A program made the translations under genes and the position numbers. This document shows positions 41,405 through 50,588 of a stretch of DNA of 64,000 bases, one piece after another. The first letter of the stretch is position 1. Every line of letters begins with the position of its first letter. The stretch lies in assembly GCA_963769605.1 (NCBI GenBank), contig CAVYML010000009.1, positions 744,001 to 808,000 on the forward strand. The letters run 5' to 3'. Source of the stretch: Fen-1254 sp963769605 (GTDB lineage: Bacteria > Bacteroidota > Ignavibacteria > UBA10030). Below the pieces are notes generated by a model, which ran no database searches, was not told the DNA's origin, and was given only the letters and a program-made list of their open reading frames with translations.

Positions 41405-43237
41405 TCAACGCGATGCCGTCGCTTTTTGTTTCGAGTCCTGTTCTGCTGCGAGTGTTTCCGGCACCGCCGGTGTCATACTCGTCAGATAACGCTTCATAAT
41501 CTTGCCGGCAATCGGCGCCGCTACCGCCGCACCGAATCCGGCATTTTCGACCAGAACTGCAATTGCAATTTTCGGATTGTCAAAAGGTGCAAAACCTATG
41601 TACCATGAATGGTCTTTGCCGTGCGGGTTTTCTGCCGTTCCTGTTTTTCCTGCAGACTCGATCCCCTGAATCTTCGCTGAAACACCGGTTCCGCCTTCTT
41701 CCACGACTCGGCGCATCCCTTCGCGTATGAGCGCCATCACTTGAGGATTCAAGCCGACAGAGCTCGTTTTATGATCGATGACATCGATATGGTTTGTCCT
41801 TTTATTCCGGATAGCATTCACGGCATGCGGCTGATGCAAAGTGCCTCCGTTGGCAAACGCAGCCGTGTATCGGGCCATTTGCAGAGGAGAGACTCCGATC
41901 TCCCCCTGGCCGATACCGAGGCTGACGACATTCCCTTGTGTCCATCTTCCTTTGCCGTACACGCGATCGTAATACTGCGTCGTAGGAATAAGACCGCCGA
42001 CTTCTTCGCCGATATCTATGCCGGTTCGCTGGCCGAAACCGAATCGTTCGCTGTATTCGGCAAGTTTATCGAGCCCGACTTTAAGAATCAGCTGATAGAA
42101 AAAAACGTCGCACGAATGCTGAATCGCTGCTACGACATTTACTTTGCCGTGAACTTCCACATCTTTGAACAAACGATTACCGAATCGGAAACCGCCGGTG
42201 CAAGTGTAGTGGAAATTTTCATCGATAATGCCTTCCTGAAGCGCTGCCGCTGCAATGAGCATTTTAAAAGTTGAACCGGGAGGATAACGGGTCATCGTCG
42301 CTCTATTGAACAACGGTTTATCCGGGTCGTTGTTCAGCTTGTTCCATTGATCGGCGGGTGTAACACCGCTAAAGATCGAGAGGTCAAAATCCGGTTTGCT
42401 GACCATGGCAAGAATCCCGCCGTCATTCGGATCGATCGCAACAAGCGCGCCCGGGCGTGCAGTCATGAGCGATTCGGCATACGCCTGCAATCCCATATCA
42501 ACCGTAAGAAGCAGATCGAACCCGTCTTTGGATGGAATATCACGCGCGCCCCTCTCCAGCGGACCGAGCGTTTGTCCTTTCGAATTGACGGAAATAAATT
42601 CAAATCCTTTTTCGCCGCGAAGAAACGACTCATAGCTTGCCTCAAGTCCCATCGAGCCGATCAGATCTCCCTGTTGATACGTGGTGCCGTACTTTGCCAT
42701 CTGGGCATCCGTGATTTCTTTGCAGTACCCCAGCAAATGAGAAGCATGTACATCGGACATATACAGCCGTTTCGATTCAATATCGTAACTGATGCCTGGC
42801 AGCAAATATAAATTTTCTTCAACCGCAGAGAGCACCGGGAAATCGACATCACGCTTAACGCGAACCGGCAAAAAACGCGAATATGTCTTCCCCCGTGCGA
42901 TCCGTTCCATGAGCGTCGGTTTTTCCATATTCAGAATCGAGCACAGGAACATGCTGTTAGCCGTATCAAATGAAGCCGGCAGAACGGTCACGGAATATGC
43001 CGGTCCGACATCGACGATAAGTTTTCCGTTTCGATCGTATATATATCCCCTGACAGGCTCATCGAGAATAGTACGAACGCTGTTCTCATCCGATTTTTTC
43101 CCAAATTCTTCATGATATAAAAGCTGGAGCTGGTAGAGACGGAGAAAGAGAATGCCGAAAAGAACAAAGATGATGGTACGCAGAACTTCCTGCCGGTGCG
43201 GAGATCTGATATCACTGTTATCGATTATTGTACCCAC
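41405..43237 (-). CDS. mrdA: penicillin-binding protein 2 (elongasome transpeptidase)
   Basis: A 610-residue bitopic class B PBP. One N-terminal membrane segment (LRTIIFVLFGILFLRLYQLQ), a dimerisation/pedestal domain, then the transpeptidase with SxxK YPPGSTFKML, SxN-type HSCDVFFYQL and KTG AGKTGTAENP. It cross-links wall peptides with RodA as partner. It overlaps mreD by a few bases. C-terminal 25 residues (AEQDSKQKATASR) are low complexity. Confidence 0.96.
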   Translation of the reverse strand: MGTIIDNSDIRSPHRQEVLRTIIFVLFGILFLRLYQLQLLYHEEFGKKSDENSVRTILDEPVRGYIYDRNGKLIVDVGPAYSVTVLPASFDTANSMFLCSILNMEKPTLMERIARGKTYSRFLPVRVKRDVDFPVLSAVEENLYLLPGISYDIESKRLYMSDVHASHLLGYCKEITDAQMAKYGTTYQQGDLIGSMGLEASYESFLRGEKGFEFISVNSKGQTLGPLERGARDIPSKDGFDLLLTVDMGLQAYAESLMTARPGALVAIDPNDGGILAMVSKPDFDLSIFSGVTPADQWNKLNNDPDKPLFNRATMTRYPPGSTFKMLIAAAALQEGIIDENFHYTCTGGFRFGNRLFKDVEVHGKVNVVAAIQHSCDVFFYQLILKVGLDKLAEYSERFGFGQRTGIDIGEEVGGLIPTTQYYDRVYGKGRWTQGNVVSLGIGQGEIGVSPLQMARYTAAFANGGTLHQPHAVNAIRNKRTNHIDVIDHKTSSVGLNPQVMALIREGMRRVVEEGGTGVSAKIQGIESAGKTGTAENPHGKDHSWYIGFAPFDNPKIAIAVLVENAGFGAAVAAPIAGKIMKRYLTSMTPAVPETLAAEQDSKQKATASR

Positions 43238-43731
43238 GATGTTCGATACTTCCGCGAAAAAATAAACATTGGCAGAATGCAGAATAAACTCGTATAAATC
43301 GTTGCAGCTACACTGCTTTTAAAGGTCAGGAAGAGAACAGATCCTTCCGACCCCTGAAATAAAATGGCGAATAAAATAAGATCGTGAATGAATGAAGTAA
43401 CGGCCGCGATCATGATGTACCGATATGATCCAAGTGTCTGTTCGATCATGTTGTCGTTGAAAAAATATCCTGCACAAAATGCAGCGATAGTTTTTGCCAG
43501 CGCTGCCAATCCGAAAAAGCGGGTGGCAATGATATCCTGCAGCAAACCCACAAGAAAACCGCTGATGGTCGCTTCAATCTGTCCGCGGCGCACTGCGACA
43601 AAAACCAGCCAGAGAATCAGAATATCCGGCATGTATCCGTCGACAGCAAAAAAAGGGATAAAAACCGTCTGCACGAGCAAAAGAACCAGGGCAACAGCGG
43701 CTGACCAAATATAATGTGTTCGGTTGCTCAT
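43225..43731 (-). CDS. mreD: rod shape-determining protein MreD
   Basis: A 168-residue inner-membrane protein with about five hydrophobic segments (SAAVALVLLLVQTVFIPFF, DILILWLVFVAVRRGQIEA, GFLVGLLQDI). Identity rests on size, topology and place between mreC and mrdA; MreD sequences are weakly conserved. It overlaps mrdA by 13 bases. Confidence 0.88.
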   Translation of the reverse strand: MSNRTHYIWSAAVALVLLLVQTVFIPFFAVDGYMPDILILWLVFVAVRRGQIEATISGFLVGLLQDIIATRFFGLAALAKTIAAFCAGYFFNDNMIEQTLGSYRYIMIAAVTSFIHDLILFAILFQGSEGSVLFLTFKSSVAATIYTSLFCILPMFIFSRKYRTSWVQ

Positions 43732-43760
43732 GGAGTATTCACTGACTCAATGTTCCTATT

Positions 43761-44600
43761 CTATTTACCATACCTCTGAACAGCGGCATCTTCCAGAGTA
43801 CGACGTTCGGCGTTTTGAGCAAAATGCAGAATAAAAACTTCTTCCAGCTTCACAAAATCGATTCCCGGTTCCAGAACGATAGTTTTAAACAGCGAACTGG
43901 GCTGATCCTGCACGGAGCTGACCGTGCCGACACGAATATCCGGCGGATATAAATTGCTGTAGCCTGATGTCATCACAATATCGCCGGGTCTTACATCACG
44001 GGTCTTCACGACATTTTTAAGCAGCAGTGCGCTGCCGTCCCAGGCCGCGATGCCGTCGACGCGGCTCCGCTGCACTTTGCAGCTGACTCGAAAATCTGTG
44101 TTCAGGAGCATATTGGCAATGCAATAATTCTGCCCCACCATGGTGACGATTCCAACCAATCCTCCGTCGCCGATAACGCACATTTGCTCTTTAATACCGT
44201 CCTTCGATCCGACATTAAGTGTAATTGTATTCCGGAGCATCGTGAGATTTTTAGCAACCACTTTCGCCGCAGTGAGAGGATATGCCGATTGTTCTTTTAT
44301 TTTAAGAAGTTCGTGAAGTCTAAAATTTTCAAGTTTCGATTCCCGCAGACGCTGGGCTTCGTCTGCCAGGTCAATGTTGGTCTTGCGAAGCATATCGTTT
44401 TCCGCCTGGAGACCGAAATATTCGGGTATAACATTGAGTCCCTGCTGCACAATACCGAATACGATTGCGGATACAGAACGAATGCGTTTGACCTGAACCG
44501 AATCATTGAGGGCAATAAAAAACAGAGAAAGAACGATGAGACAGGCAAAAATTACATATTCTTTATATTTATACAGCGTGTCGTACAGACGTTCAAACAT
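43761..44600 (-). CDS. mreC: rod shape-determining protein MreC
   Basis: A 279-residue protein: N-terminal membrane anchor (YVIFACLIVLSLFFIAL), coiled coil (about 60-100, AENDMLRKTNIDLADEAQRL), then the MreC beta-barrel domain (TLNVGSKDGIKEQMCVIGDGG, LVGIVTMVGQNY, VRPGDIVMTSGYSNLYPPD). It links the MreB filament to periplasmic wall enzymes. Confidence 0.95.
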   Translation of the reverse strand: MFERLYDTLYKYKEYVIFACLIVLSLFFIALNDSVQVKRIRSVSAIVFGIVQQGLNVIPEYFGLQAENDMLRKTNIDLADEAQRLRESKLENFRLHELLKIKEQSAYPLTAAKVVAKNLTMLRNTITLNVGSKDGIKEQMCVIGDGGLVGIVTMVGQNYCIANMLLNTDFRVSCKVQRSRVDGIAAWDGSALLLKNVVKTRDVRPGDIVMTSGYSNLYPPDIRVGTVSSVQDQPSSLFKTIVLEPGIDFVKLEEVFILHFAQNAERRTLEDAAVQRYGK

Positions 44601-44711
44601 GATCGTTACGGTGCGGATACCGGATGAACAATGGATGTGTTCTCAGGATTTACCTTTTCACCGGCATCTCAGTCCTGCGGGGACATCGATCCCGTGTCCG
44701 GCCTGCCGCTC

Positions 44712-45737
44712 TTAATACCGTCTTCCTTTTAGCAAAACCGTATGATACTTTTCAAGATTCTCCAGCACTTTACCGGTACCGCGGACAACGGCAAGCAGCG
44801 GTTCTTCCGCAACATGTACCGGAAGATTCGTTTCCAGCCGGAGGCGTTCGTCCAAACCCTTCAGCAAAGCGCCGCCGCCTGTGAGCATGATGCCGCGATC
44901 GAGAATATCGGCGGAAAGTTCGGGAGGAGTCCGTTCGAGCGTCACTTTAACGCCTTCGACAATTTGGGAAATCGGCTCATTCAACGCTTCGCGAATCTCG
45001 ACGGAACTGACTTCCGTCGTCTTCGGTACGCCGTTGACAAGATCGCGGCCTTTAACTTGAATCGTAATTTCTTCTTTCAGCGGCATCGCAGAACCGACTT
45101 CGCACTTGATCGCTTCCGCTGTCCGTTCGCCGATGAGAATATTGTGATTGCGTTTGAAAAATTGGATAATGGCGCTGTTCATTTCATCCCCCGCAACCCG
45201 GCGGGATTCCTCATTGACGATACCGGACAGGGCAATGACTGCAATTTCCGTCGTCCCGCCGCCGATGTCGACAACCATATTGCCCACCGGCGCATCAACA
45301 TCGAGTCCGACGCCTATTGCCGCAGCCATCGGTTCCGCCAGAAGGTGTACTTCTTTTGCTCCGGCATGTTCGGCGGAATCTCGCACAGCGCGTTTTTCTA
45401 CTTCCGTAATGCCGCTCGGCACTGAAACGATGATCCGCCTGCTCGGCACCCAGCCTGCGCTGATTTTGCGTATAAATTCCCGAAGCATTCCTTCGGCAAT
45501 TTCGAAGTCGGCTATGACCCCATCTCGCATCGGACGTATGGTCCGGATGTCTTTGTGGGTTCGTCCGAGCATCTCACGCGCTTCATTGCCGATAGCAATA
45601 ATGCGCTTGGTGTTGCGGTCGAAGGCAACGATGGAAGGTTCGTTCAGGATGATGCCTTTGCCCTTCATCCAGATAACGGTATTGGCGGTACCAAGATCGA
45701 TCGCAAGATCCGCCGAGAGAATTGAAAATATGCCCAT
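44712..45737 (-). CDS. mreB: actin-like rod-shape protein MreB
   Basis: A 341-residue actin homologue. Phosphate-1 motif DLAIDLGTANTVIW, phosphate-2 VVDIGGGTTEIAVIAL, adenosine motif MLTGGGALLKGLDERL. It forms membrane-bound filaments that direct elongation. First gene of the mre/rod block, 32 bp after purH and apparently cotranscribed with purN-purH. Confidence 0.98.
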   Translation of the reverse strand: MGIFSILSADLAIDLGTANTVIWMKGKGIILNEPSIVAFDRNTKRIIAIGNEAREMLGRTHKDIRTIRPMRDGVIADFEIAEGMLREFIRKISAGWVPSRRIIVSVPSGITEVEKRAVRDSAEHAGAKEVHLLAEPMAAAIGVGLDVDAPVGNMVVDIGGGTTEIAVIALSGIVNEESRRVAGDEMNSAIIQFFKRNHNILIGERTAEAIKCEVGSAMPLKEEITIQVKGRDLVNGVPKTTEVSSVEIREALNEPISQIVEGVKVTLERTPPELSADILDRGIMLTGGGALLKGLDERLRLETNLPVHVAEEPLLAVVRGTGKVLENLEKYHTVLLKGRRY

Positions 45738-45769
45738 TTTGTCTTTTTAGTGGATGATTATTTTTTCGA

Positions 45770-47371
45770 TTAATGTCGAAAATGTCTGACGCCGGTGAAC
45801 ACCATTGCAATATTATGTTCATCGGCGGCTTTGATAACTTCATTGTCTCGGATCGAACCGCCCGGTTCGATAACGGCTGTGGCGCCGACTTTGACCGCTT
45901 CTAAAAGACCGTCGGCAAAAGGGAAAAACGCATCCGAGGCAACTGCGCAGCCGTGCAAATCCAGACCTGCATCACGGGCTTTCAGGGCTGCAATTTTCGA
46001 AGAATCGACGCGCGACATCTGGCCCGCTCCGATTCCCAGCGTCCGGTCGGACGTCGTGTACACGATCGCATTCGACTTTACATGTTTTGCAACACGCCAT
46101 GCAAATAAAAGCGCCTGCAGTTCTTCATCGGTCGGCTTGCGTTTTGTGACGACTTTCAAATCATTGGGGTGGATCCGATGCTGATCGGGGTCCTGTACCA
46201 GCACCCCGCCGATAACCTTCCGTATATCGAGTTCGCGCACAGTGCGTATATTCGACGTCAGGCGCATGAGGCGTCTGTCTTTCTTTTTTGTCAGCAGCTC
46301 AAGAACACCCGGTTCATATTCCGGTGCAATAATCACCTCGGTAAAAATTTCATTGATCGCTTCCGCTGTCGCTCTATCGAGAGGTCGATTTACGCATACG
46401 ATTCCGCCATAGGCGGATGCTTTGTCGGTTGAAAAAGCTTTGGAGTACGCCTCCGCGAGCGAACTGCCGGAGGCAACGCCGCAGGGATTGTTATGCTTGA
46501 CGATGGCGGCAGTCGGTTCCGCAAATTCCGCGCACAGAATCACCGCCGCATTAATATCGAGAATATTATTGAACGAAAGTTCTTTGCCGTGAAGCTTTTG
46601 AATATGTTTACCGAAGCTGCCGTAGAGCGCCGCACTCTGGTGCGGGTTTTCCCCGTAGCGGAGCGGCTGTTCTTTCGCCATCGAAAATGTTATTGAATCC
46701 GGCAGCTCACTCTGTCCGGTCATTTCGTTCAGATACGAAGAGATAGCAGCATCATAATGTGCGGTATGCTGGAATGCCCGGCACGCAAGCTGAAAACGGG
46801 TCTGGGCCGTCACGGCGCCGTTGTACTCGCGCATTTCTTCAAGCAGGATGCCGTACACATCAGGATTGACCACCACAGCCGTGTAGCGGAAGTTTTTTGC
46901 CGCAGCCCGCACCATGGACGGTCCGCCGATGTCGATCTGTTCAATCGCCTCATCCAATTTCACATCTTCTTTTGCGATGGTTTCTTCGAACGGGTACAAG
47001 TTCACGACGACCAGATCGATCGGTTCGATGCCGTGTTCGTTCAACTGATCCCGGTGATGCTGGTTGTCGTTCACAGCAAGAATGCCGCCGTGAATTTTCG
47101 GATGGAGAGTTTTAACCCGGCCGTCGAGGATTTCCGGAAATCCTGTTACCTCGGACACTTGTTTCACTTCAATGCCGGCATTGTGAAGCGCCGCATACGT
47201 TCCGCCGGTGGAAATAATCTCTATGCCGTACTCTTTCAGAGTTCCGGCAAAGGCAATCAATCCCTTTTTATCCGAAACACTAATGAGCGCCCGCCGGATG
47301 GTGAGCGGCGAATTTTCTTCGACAGCCGGGATATTCTTCTGCAGGGGATCCAGAGTTATAATATTACCCAA
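45770..47371 (-). CDS. purH: bifunctional AICAR formyltransferase / IMP cyclohydrolase
   Basis: A 533-residue enzyme for the last two steps of IMP synthesis. N-terminal IMP cyclohydrolase (MGS-like): ALISVSDKKGLIAFAGTL, ISTGGTYAAL, VSEVTGFPEILDGRVKTLHP. C-terminal transformylase: RYGENPHQSAALYG, IVKHNNPCGVASG with catalytic Lys-His, and QMSRVDSSKIAALKA. It overlaps the end of purN by 16 bases. There is a short N-terminal extension of about 25 residues before ALISVSD. Confidence 0.98.
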   Translation of the reverse strand: MGNIITLDPLQKNIPAVEENSPLTIRRALISVSDKKGLIAFAGTLKEYGIEIISTGGTYAALHNAGIEVKQVSEVTGFPEILDGRVKTLHPKIHGGILAVNDNQHHRDQLNEHGIEPIDLVVVNLYPFEETIAKEDVKLDEAIEQIDIGGPSMVRAAAKNFRYTAVVVNPDVYGILLEEMREYNGAVTAQTRFQLACRAFQHTAHYDAAISSYLNEMTGQSELPDSITFSMAKEQPLRYGENPHQSAALYGSFGKHIQKLHGKELSFNNILDINAAVILCAEFAEPTAAIVKHNNPCGVASGSSLAEAYSKAFSTDKASAYGGIVCVNRPLDRATAEAINEIFTEVIIAPEYEPGVLELLTKKKDRRLMRLTSNIRTVRELDIRKVIGGVLVQDPDQHRIHPNDLKVVTKRKPTDEELQALLFAWRVAKHVKSNAIVYTTSDRTLGIGAGQMSRVDSSKIAALKARDAGLDLHGCAVASDAFFPFADGLLEAVKVGATAVIEPGGSIRDNEVIKAADEHNIAMVFTGVRHFRH

Positions 47372-47973
47372 GCTTTTTTTCCTTCAATCACTACTTTTCC
47401 TTCGGCAAATGCTTTTAACACTAAAGGAAAAATTTCATGTTCCACATTCAAAACTTTTTGTGCAAGCGTTTCAGCAGTTTCGCCTTGCTCGATCTCGACG
47501 CTCTTCTGAAAAAGAATAGCGCCGTGATCGTATTCTTCATCGACGAGATGCACGGTGGCGCCGCTGATTTTCATGCCGCTCGCGAGAACCGCTTCATGAA
47601 CAAAATGTCCGTACATTCCGTCGCCGCCGAAGAACGGCAGCAGCGCCGGATGAATATTGACGATGCGATTCGCATATCGTTCTAGAACACTCGGAGGAAT
47701 TCTTTTTAAATATCCCGCCAATGCAATGAACTCTGCATGATGTTCTTCCAGCGCTGCAAGCATACGGCGTGCAAAATCTTCATCCGAAGAACATTGACGC
47801 CGGCTGAGATGAAGAACGGGAATTCCTCGCGAACGTGCAAGATCGAGCGCTCCCGCATCAGAACGATTGCTCAAGAGAAGAACGACGCGAACAGGAAGCA
47901 ATCCGGAATCAATTGCTTTTAAAATTGCTTCGAAATTCGAACCGCGTCCTGACGCAAAAACAGCAATATTCAT
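47356..47973 (-). CDS. purN: phosphoribosylglycinamide formyltransferase (GART)
   Basis: A 205-residue folate-dependent enzyme adding a formyl group to GAR in purine synthesis. FASGRGSNFEAILKA (phosphate site), LLSNRSDAGALDLA, ALAGYLKRIPPSVLERY, IVNIHPALLPFFGGDGMYG with catalytic Asn-His, and VDEEYDHGAILFQ with Asp. The usual GKGMYG is GGDGMYG here, a small loop change. First gene of purN-purH-mreB. Confidence 0.97.
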   Translation of the reverse strand: MNIAVFASGRGSNFEAILKAIDSGLLPVRVVLLLSNRSDAGALDLARSRGIPVLHLSRRQCSSDEDFARRMLAALEEHHAEFIALAGYLKRIPPSVLERYANRIVNIHPALLPFFGGDGMYGHFVHEAVLASGMKISGATVHLVDEEYDHGAILFQKSVEIEQGETAETLAQKVLNVEHEIFPLVLKAFAEGKVVIEGKKAWVIL

Positions 47974-48077
47974 TCAAAACAAGTTCTTTGATGGCACAAC
48001 GCTATAGAAAGAATGTAATGAGAAGTTAAAGGAGAATCAATGAAAACGAAACAAAAAACAACAAAAAACAGACATTC

Positions 48078-49028
48078 TCATCTCGCGGCTCTTTCCTGAA
48101 ACACTTTTCGCTCGCCTACGGCGAGAATGTAAACCCGGTCCTCCAATTTTTGCTGCGTAATAATTTTTTCCAATATACCCTGCGCAAAAGTTGCCGACGA
48201 ATCGCTTCCCTGACGCAACGTCCGATAATGTATCGGGATCATAGCACGGGCATGAAGGTCATTCATGGCTTGAACGGCCTGAGCAGGATCCATGTGGACA
48301 CGCCTCATCATAGAACGCGGCTCTACAGGCGCAATGGGCAGCAAAGCCACATCGATTTTAAATTTTTTACCGATTTCCCTGAACATTTCCGCGTCATACT
48401 TCGTATCACCTGCAAAATATACCGTCGTACCAAGGTATTCGATAATATAACCGGTGAATCCCGTGTGTCCCATCCAGAGGGCATCGAATCCGTAACGTCC
48501 GCTGAAATGATTCGCGGGCACAGCCGTAATGGTGAATCCATGATCCGAATATGCCGTGTAAGGCTTCAATTCGCGGATGCCGGCAAATGAAAAATCGGGG
48601 ACATATTCCGATCCGCCAGAGGGAAGAAGAAGCACCCCGTTTTTCGGCAGCATATCCAGACTGCTATAATTGAGATGGTCAAAGTGGAGATGCGAAATAA
48701 GTACGGCATCGATCCTTGTGAGCAGGGCGGGATGAATGCCCGGTTCAACGATTCGCTTCGAAAGCATTCCGGCCGTTTTTGTCAACAGCGGATCGGTGAT
48801 GAACACTCTGTCGTGAATCTGAATGAGACATGTCGCGTGACCGATCCAGATTACGGACAACGGAACATCGGGCAGAATCGGTTCGGTGATTTTATTGCTT
48901 ACCGTATCGATCGGCATTCCCAATGTCCTGATTGATTTCGTTAAGAGACCCAGCGGGAATGAATTGCAGCCGAAAAATATTCCGGCGAGAACAAAAGCAA
49001 AAAGGTATCTTCGCATAAAAATTTTCAT
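48078..49028 (-). CDS. metallo-beta-lactamase-fold hydrolase, likely lipoprotein (NAPE-PLD/UlaG-like)
   Basis: A 316-residue protein. The N terminus FAFVLAGIFFGC fits a lipoprotein signal with Cys21, so the enzyme is expected on the envelope. Metal-binding motif HLHFDHLNYSS (HxHxDH), WIGHATCLIQ, GDTKYDAEMFREIG, LLPIAPVEPRSMMRRVHMDP and PIHYRTLRQG. This is the pattern of the NAPE-phospholipase D / L-ascorbate lactonase group. A phospholipase role is possible but the substrate is not clear. It follows the unknown exported protein gene by about 9 bp. Confidence 0.85.
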   Translation of the reverse strand: MKIFMRRYLFAFVLAGIFFGCNSFPLGLLTKSIRTLGMPIDTVSNKITEPILPDVPLSVIWIGHATCLIQIHDRVFITDPLLTKTAGMLSKRIVEPGIHPALLTRIDAVLISHLHFDHLNYSSLDMLPKNGVLLLPSGGSEYVPDFSFAGIRELKPYTAYSDHGFTITAVPANHFSGRYGFDALWMGHTGFTGYIIEYLGTTVYFAGDTKYDAEMFREIGKKFKIDVALLPIAPVEPRSMMRRVHMDPAQAVQAMNDLHARAMIPIHYRTLRQGSDSSATFAQGILEKIITQQKLEDRVYILAVGERKVFQERAAR

Positions 49029-49037
49029 CGTGTCCGA

Positions 49038-49589
49038 TCAAAAAAACCGAAATTCAATCGAATGCATCCAGAGATCCCGGTCGATACTCCTCTTCAGGTC
49101 GTAGTGCAGAAAACCGAAAAGAGTCCACGCACCGCAGACTACACAGGTCGTCGGCGTTCCTGCAAGAGAATAGCGTGCCGCGCCGAAATTCAAACCGAGA
49201 TATTCTCCCCTTTCGATCAAGGGAACATGACCCAGCATCTGCCCCGAAAATCCCCAATGGGAATTGCCGAGAACTGCCGGATAAAATTGTGCGGTGCAAA
49301 GTAGTTCAATTGAACCGGCAAACCGCTCCGGCGGTGTCGCAAAAATTGCATGCCATGGAGAGACGTTCTTATTCATTCCAAAAGAATAGATAAGCGGCAT
49401 CACTTCCCATTCAAGAGCAGTACGCGTCTCCGCCGGAAGAACGGTCCAGGAAACTCCGGGAACAGCCTGAAGAAGCAGCCATGCCGGATTCAATATACGG
49501 GAGGTCGTCTCATCCTGTGCATGCACATAAGGACTTATTATCACAGCCGCAATTGCAAGCACGACGAGGCTCAGCACAGTCCGCTTCAT
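49038..49589 (-). CDS. small exported protein of unknown function
   Basis: A 183-residue protein; signal peptide about 1-24 (LSLVVLAIAAVIISPYVHAQ). The start ATG overlaps the upstream TGA stop by one base (TGATG) and has GAGGT 6 nt before it, so translation is coupled. The mature part has aromatic-rich beta-like stretches (WEVMPLIYSFGMNKNVSPWH, FLHYDLKRSID, HSIEFRFF), ending in Phe like an outer-membrane beta-barrel strand, and one Cys pair TTCVVCG. I do not recognise a family. Confidence 0.7.
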   Translation of the reverse strand: MKRTVLSLVVLAIAAVIISPYVHAQDETTSRILNPAWLLLQAVPGVSWTVLPAETRTALEWEVMPLIYSFGMNKNVSPWHAIFATPPERFAGSIELLCTAQFYPAVLGNSHWGFSGQMLGHVPLIERGEYLGLNFGAARYSLAGTPTTCVVCGAWTLFGFLHYDLKRSIDRDLWMHSIEFRFF

Positions 49590-50482
49590 CACCGGACCTC
49601 GATTCCTGCTTTTTGTTCTATGACCTTAACGACCGCACAATAATCTTCTTGTCCCCATCCGGAATTTTTGGCTTCGATAAAAAGTTTTCGAATTTCTTCA
49701 ACCACCGGAACCGGAACACCCAGCAATGCAGCCGTCTCGACAAACAGCGTAATGTCTTTTAAAAGATGCTCGACAAAAAAACGCGGATAAAAATTGCGTT
49801 CGATAATTGCGGCTCCTTTCGCTTGAAGAGCCGGCGCATTCAATTGCGAGAGTGAAAGAACTTCCAGAAATGTTCGAGGATTGATGCCGGTTTTTTTTCC
49901 TATGACAAGAGCCTGCACAAGCGAAACGATCAATCCGGCAATCATGGAATTGCATATCAGCTTCATGACCGCCGCCTGTTCGAGAGAAGGAAAATACCAG
50001 ATTTTCTTCCCGAGCGTTTGAAGAATACTTTCAACGCGGTGAAACGCTTCCTCGTTTCCTCCGACAAACAGGAGCAGCGAACCGTCGGCAATTTGCACTG
50101 TACTTCCCAGCACCGGCGCATGCAGGAACCGGCACCCATGCTGCGCATATTCCCTTTCCAGAAGACCCGTCACTTCATGTGAAACCGTACTGCAGTCGAT
50201 GTGAATACCGTTCTTCGGCAAGCCGGAAAGAATACCTTCAGGATCGAGAGCTATGGATTTCAATACCGCCGGAGTCGAGAGCATCGAAAAAATCACATCA
50301 ACGCCCGCTGCCGCGGCTGCTGGCGAATCACACCAGAGAGCCCCTTGCGCAAGCAGTGGAGTTGCTTTTTCCTTTGTCCGGTTAAAGACGGAAATCGAGT
50401 AGCCGGCTTTGAGCAATCTTTCCGCCATTGCCGATCCCATCAATCCCAATCCGATAAATCCTATATGTTCACGCATCGTCAT
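49589..50482 (-). CDS. NAD(P)-dependent beta-hydroxyacid dehydrogenase
   Basis: A 297-residue enzyme of the 3-hydroxyisobutyrate / tartronate semialdehyde / GLYR family. Rossmann motif IGFIGLGLMGSAMAERLLKAG, substrate-binding HIDCSTVSHEVT and FLHAPVLGSTVQIADGSLLL, and catalytic Lys in AAVMKLICNSMIAGL. It reduces a short beta-keto/semialdehyde acid (for example succinic semialdehyde or glyoxylate) in the cytoplasm. Coupled to the unknown exported gene by TGATG, which is an odd partnership. Confidence 0.9.
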   Translation of the reverse strand: MTMREHIGFIGLGLMGSAMAERLLKAGYSISVFNRTKEKATPLLAQGALWCDSPAAAAAGVDVIFSMLSTPAVLKSIALDPEGILSGLPKNGIHIDCSTVSHEVTGLLEREYAQHGCRFLHAPVLGSTVQIADGSLLLFVGGNEEAFHRVESILQTLGKKIWYFPSLEQAAVMKLICNSMIAGLIVSLVQALVIGKKTGINPRTFLEVLSLSQLNAPALQAKGAAIIERNFYPRFFVEHLLKDITLFVETAALLGVPVPVVEEIRKLFIEAKNSGWGQEDYCAVVKVIEQKAGIEVR

Positions 50483-50588
50483 CCTCTTCTCATTGATCTT
50501 TACTTAAAACATAATGCAAAGTACAATAAAGAATTGAATTATTCCTACCCTTTGCATAGCTTAAGAAAGAATCGATTGAAGGAGAGAT

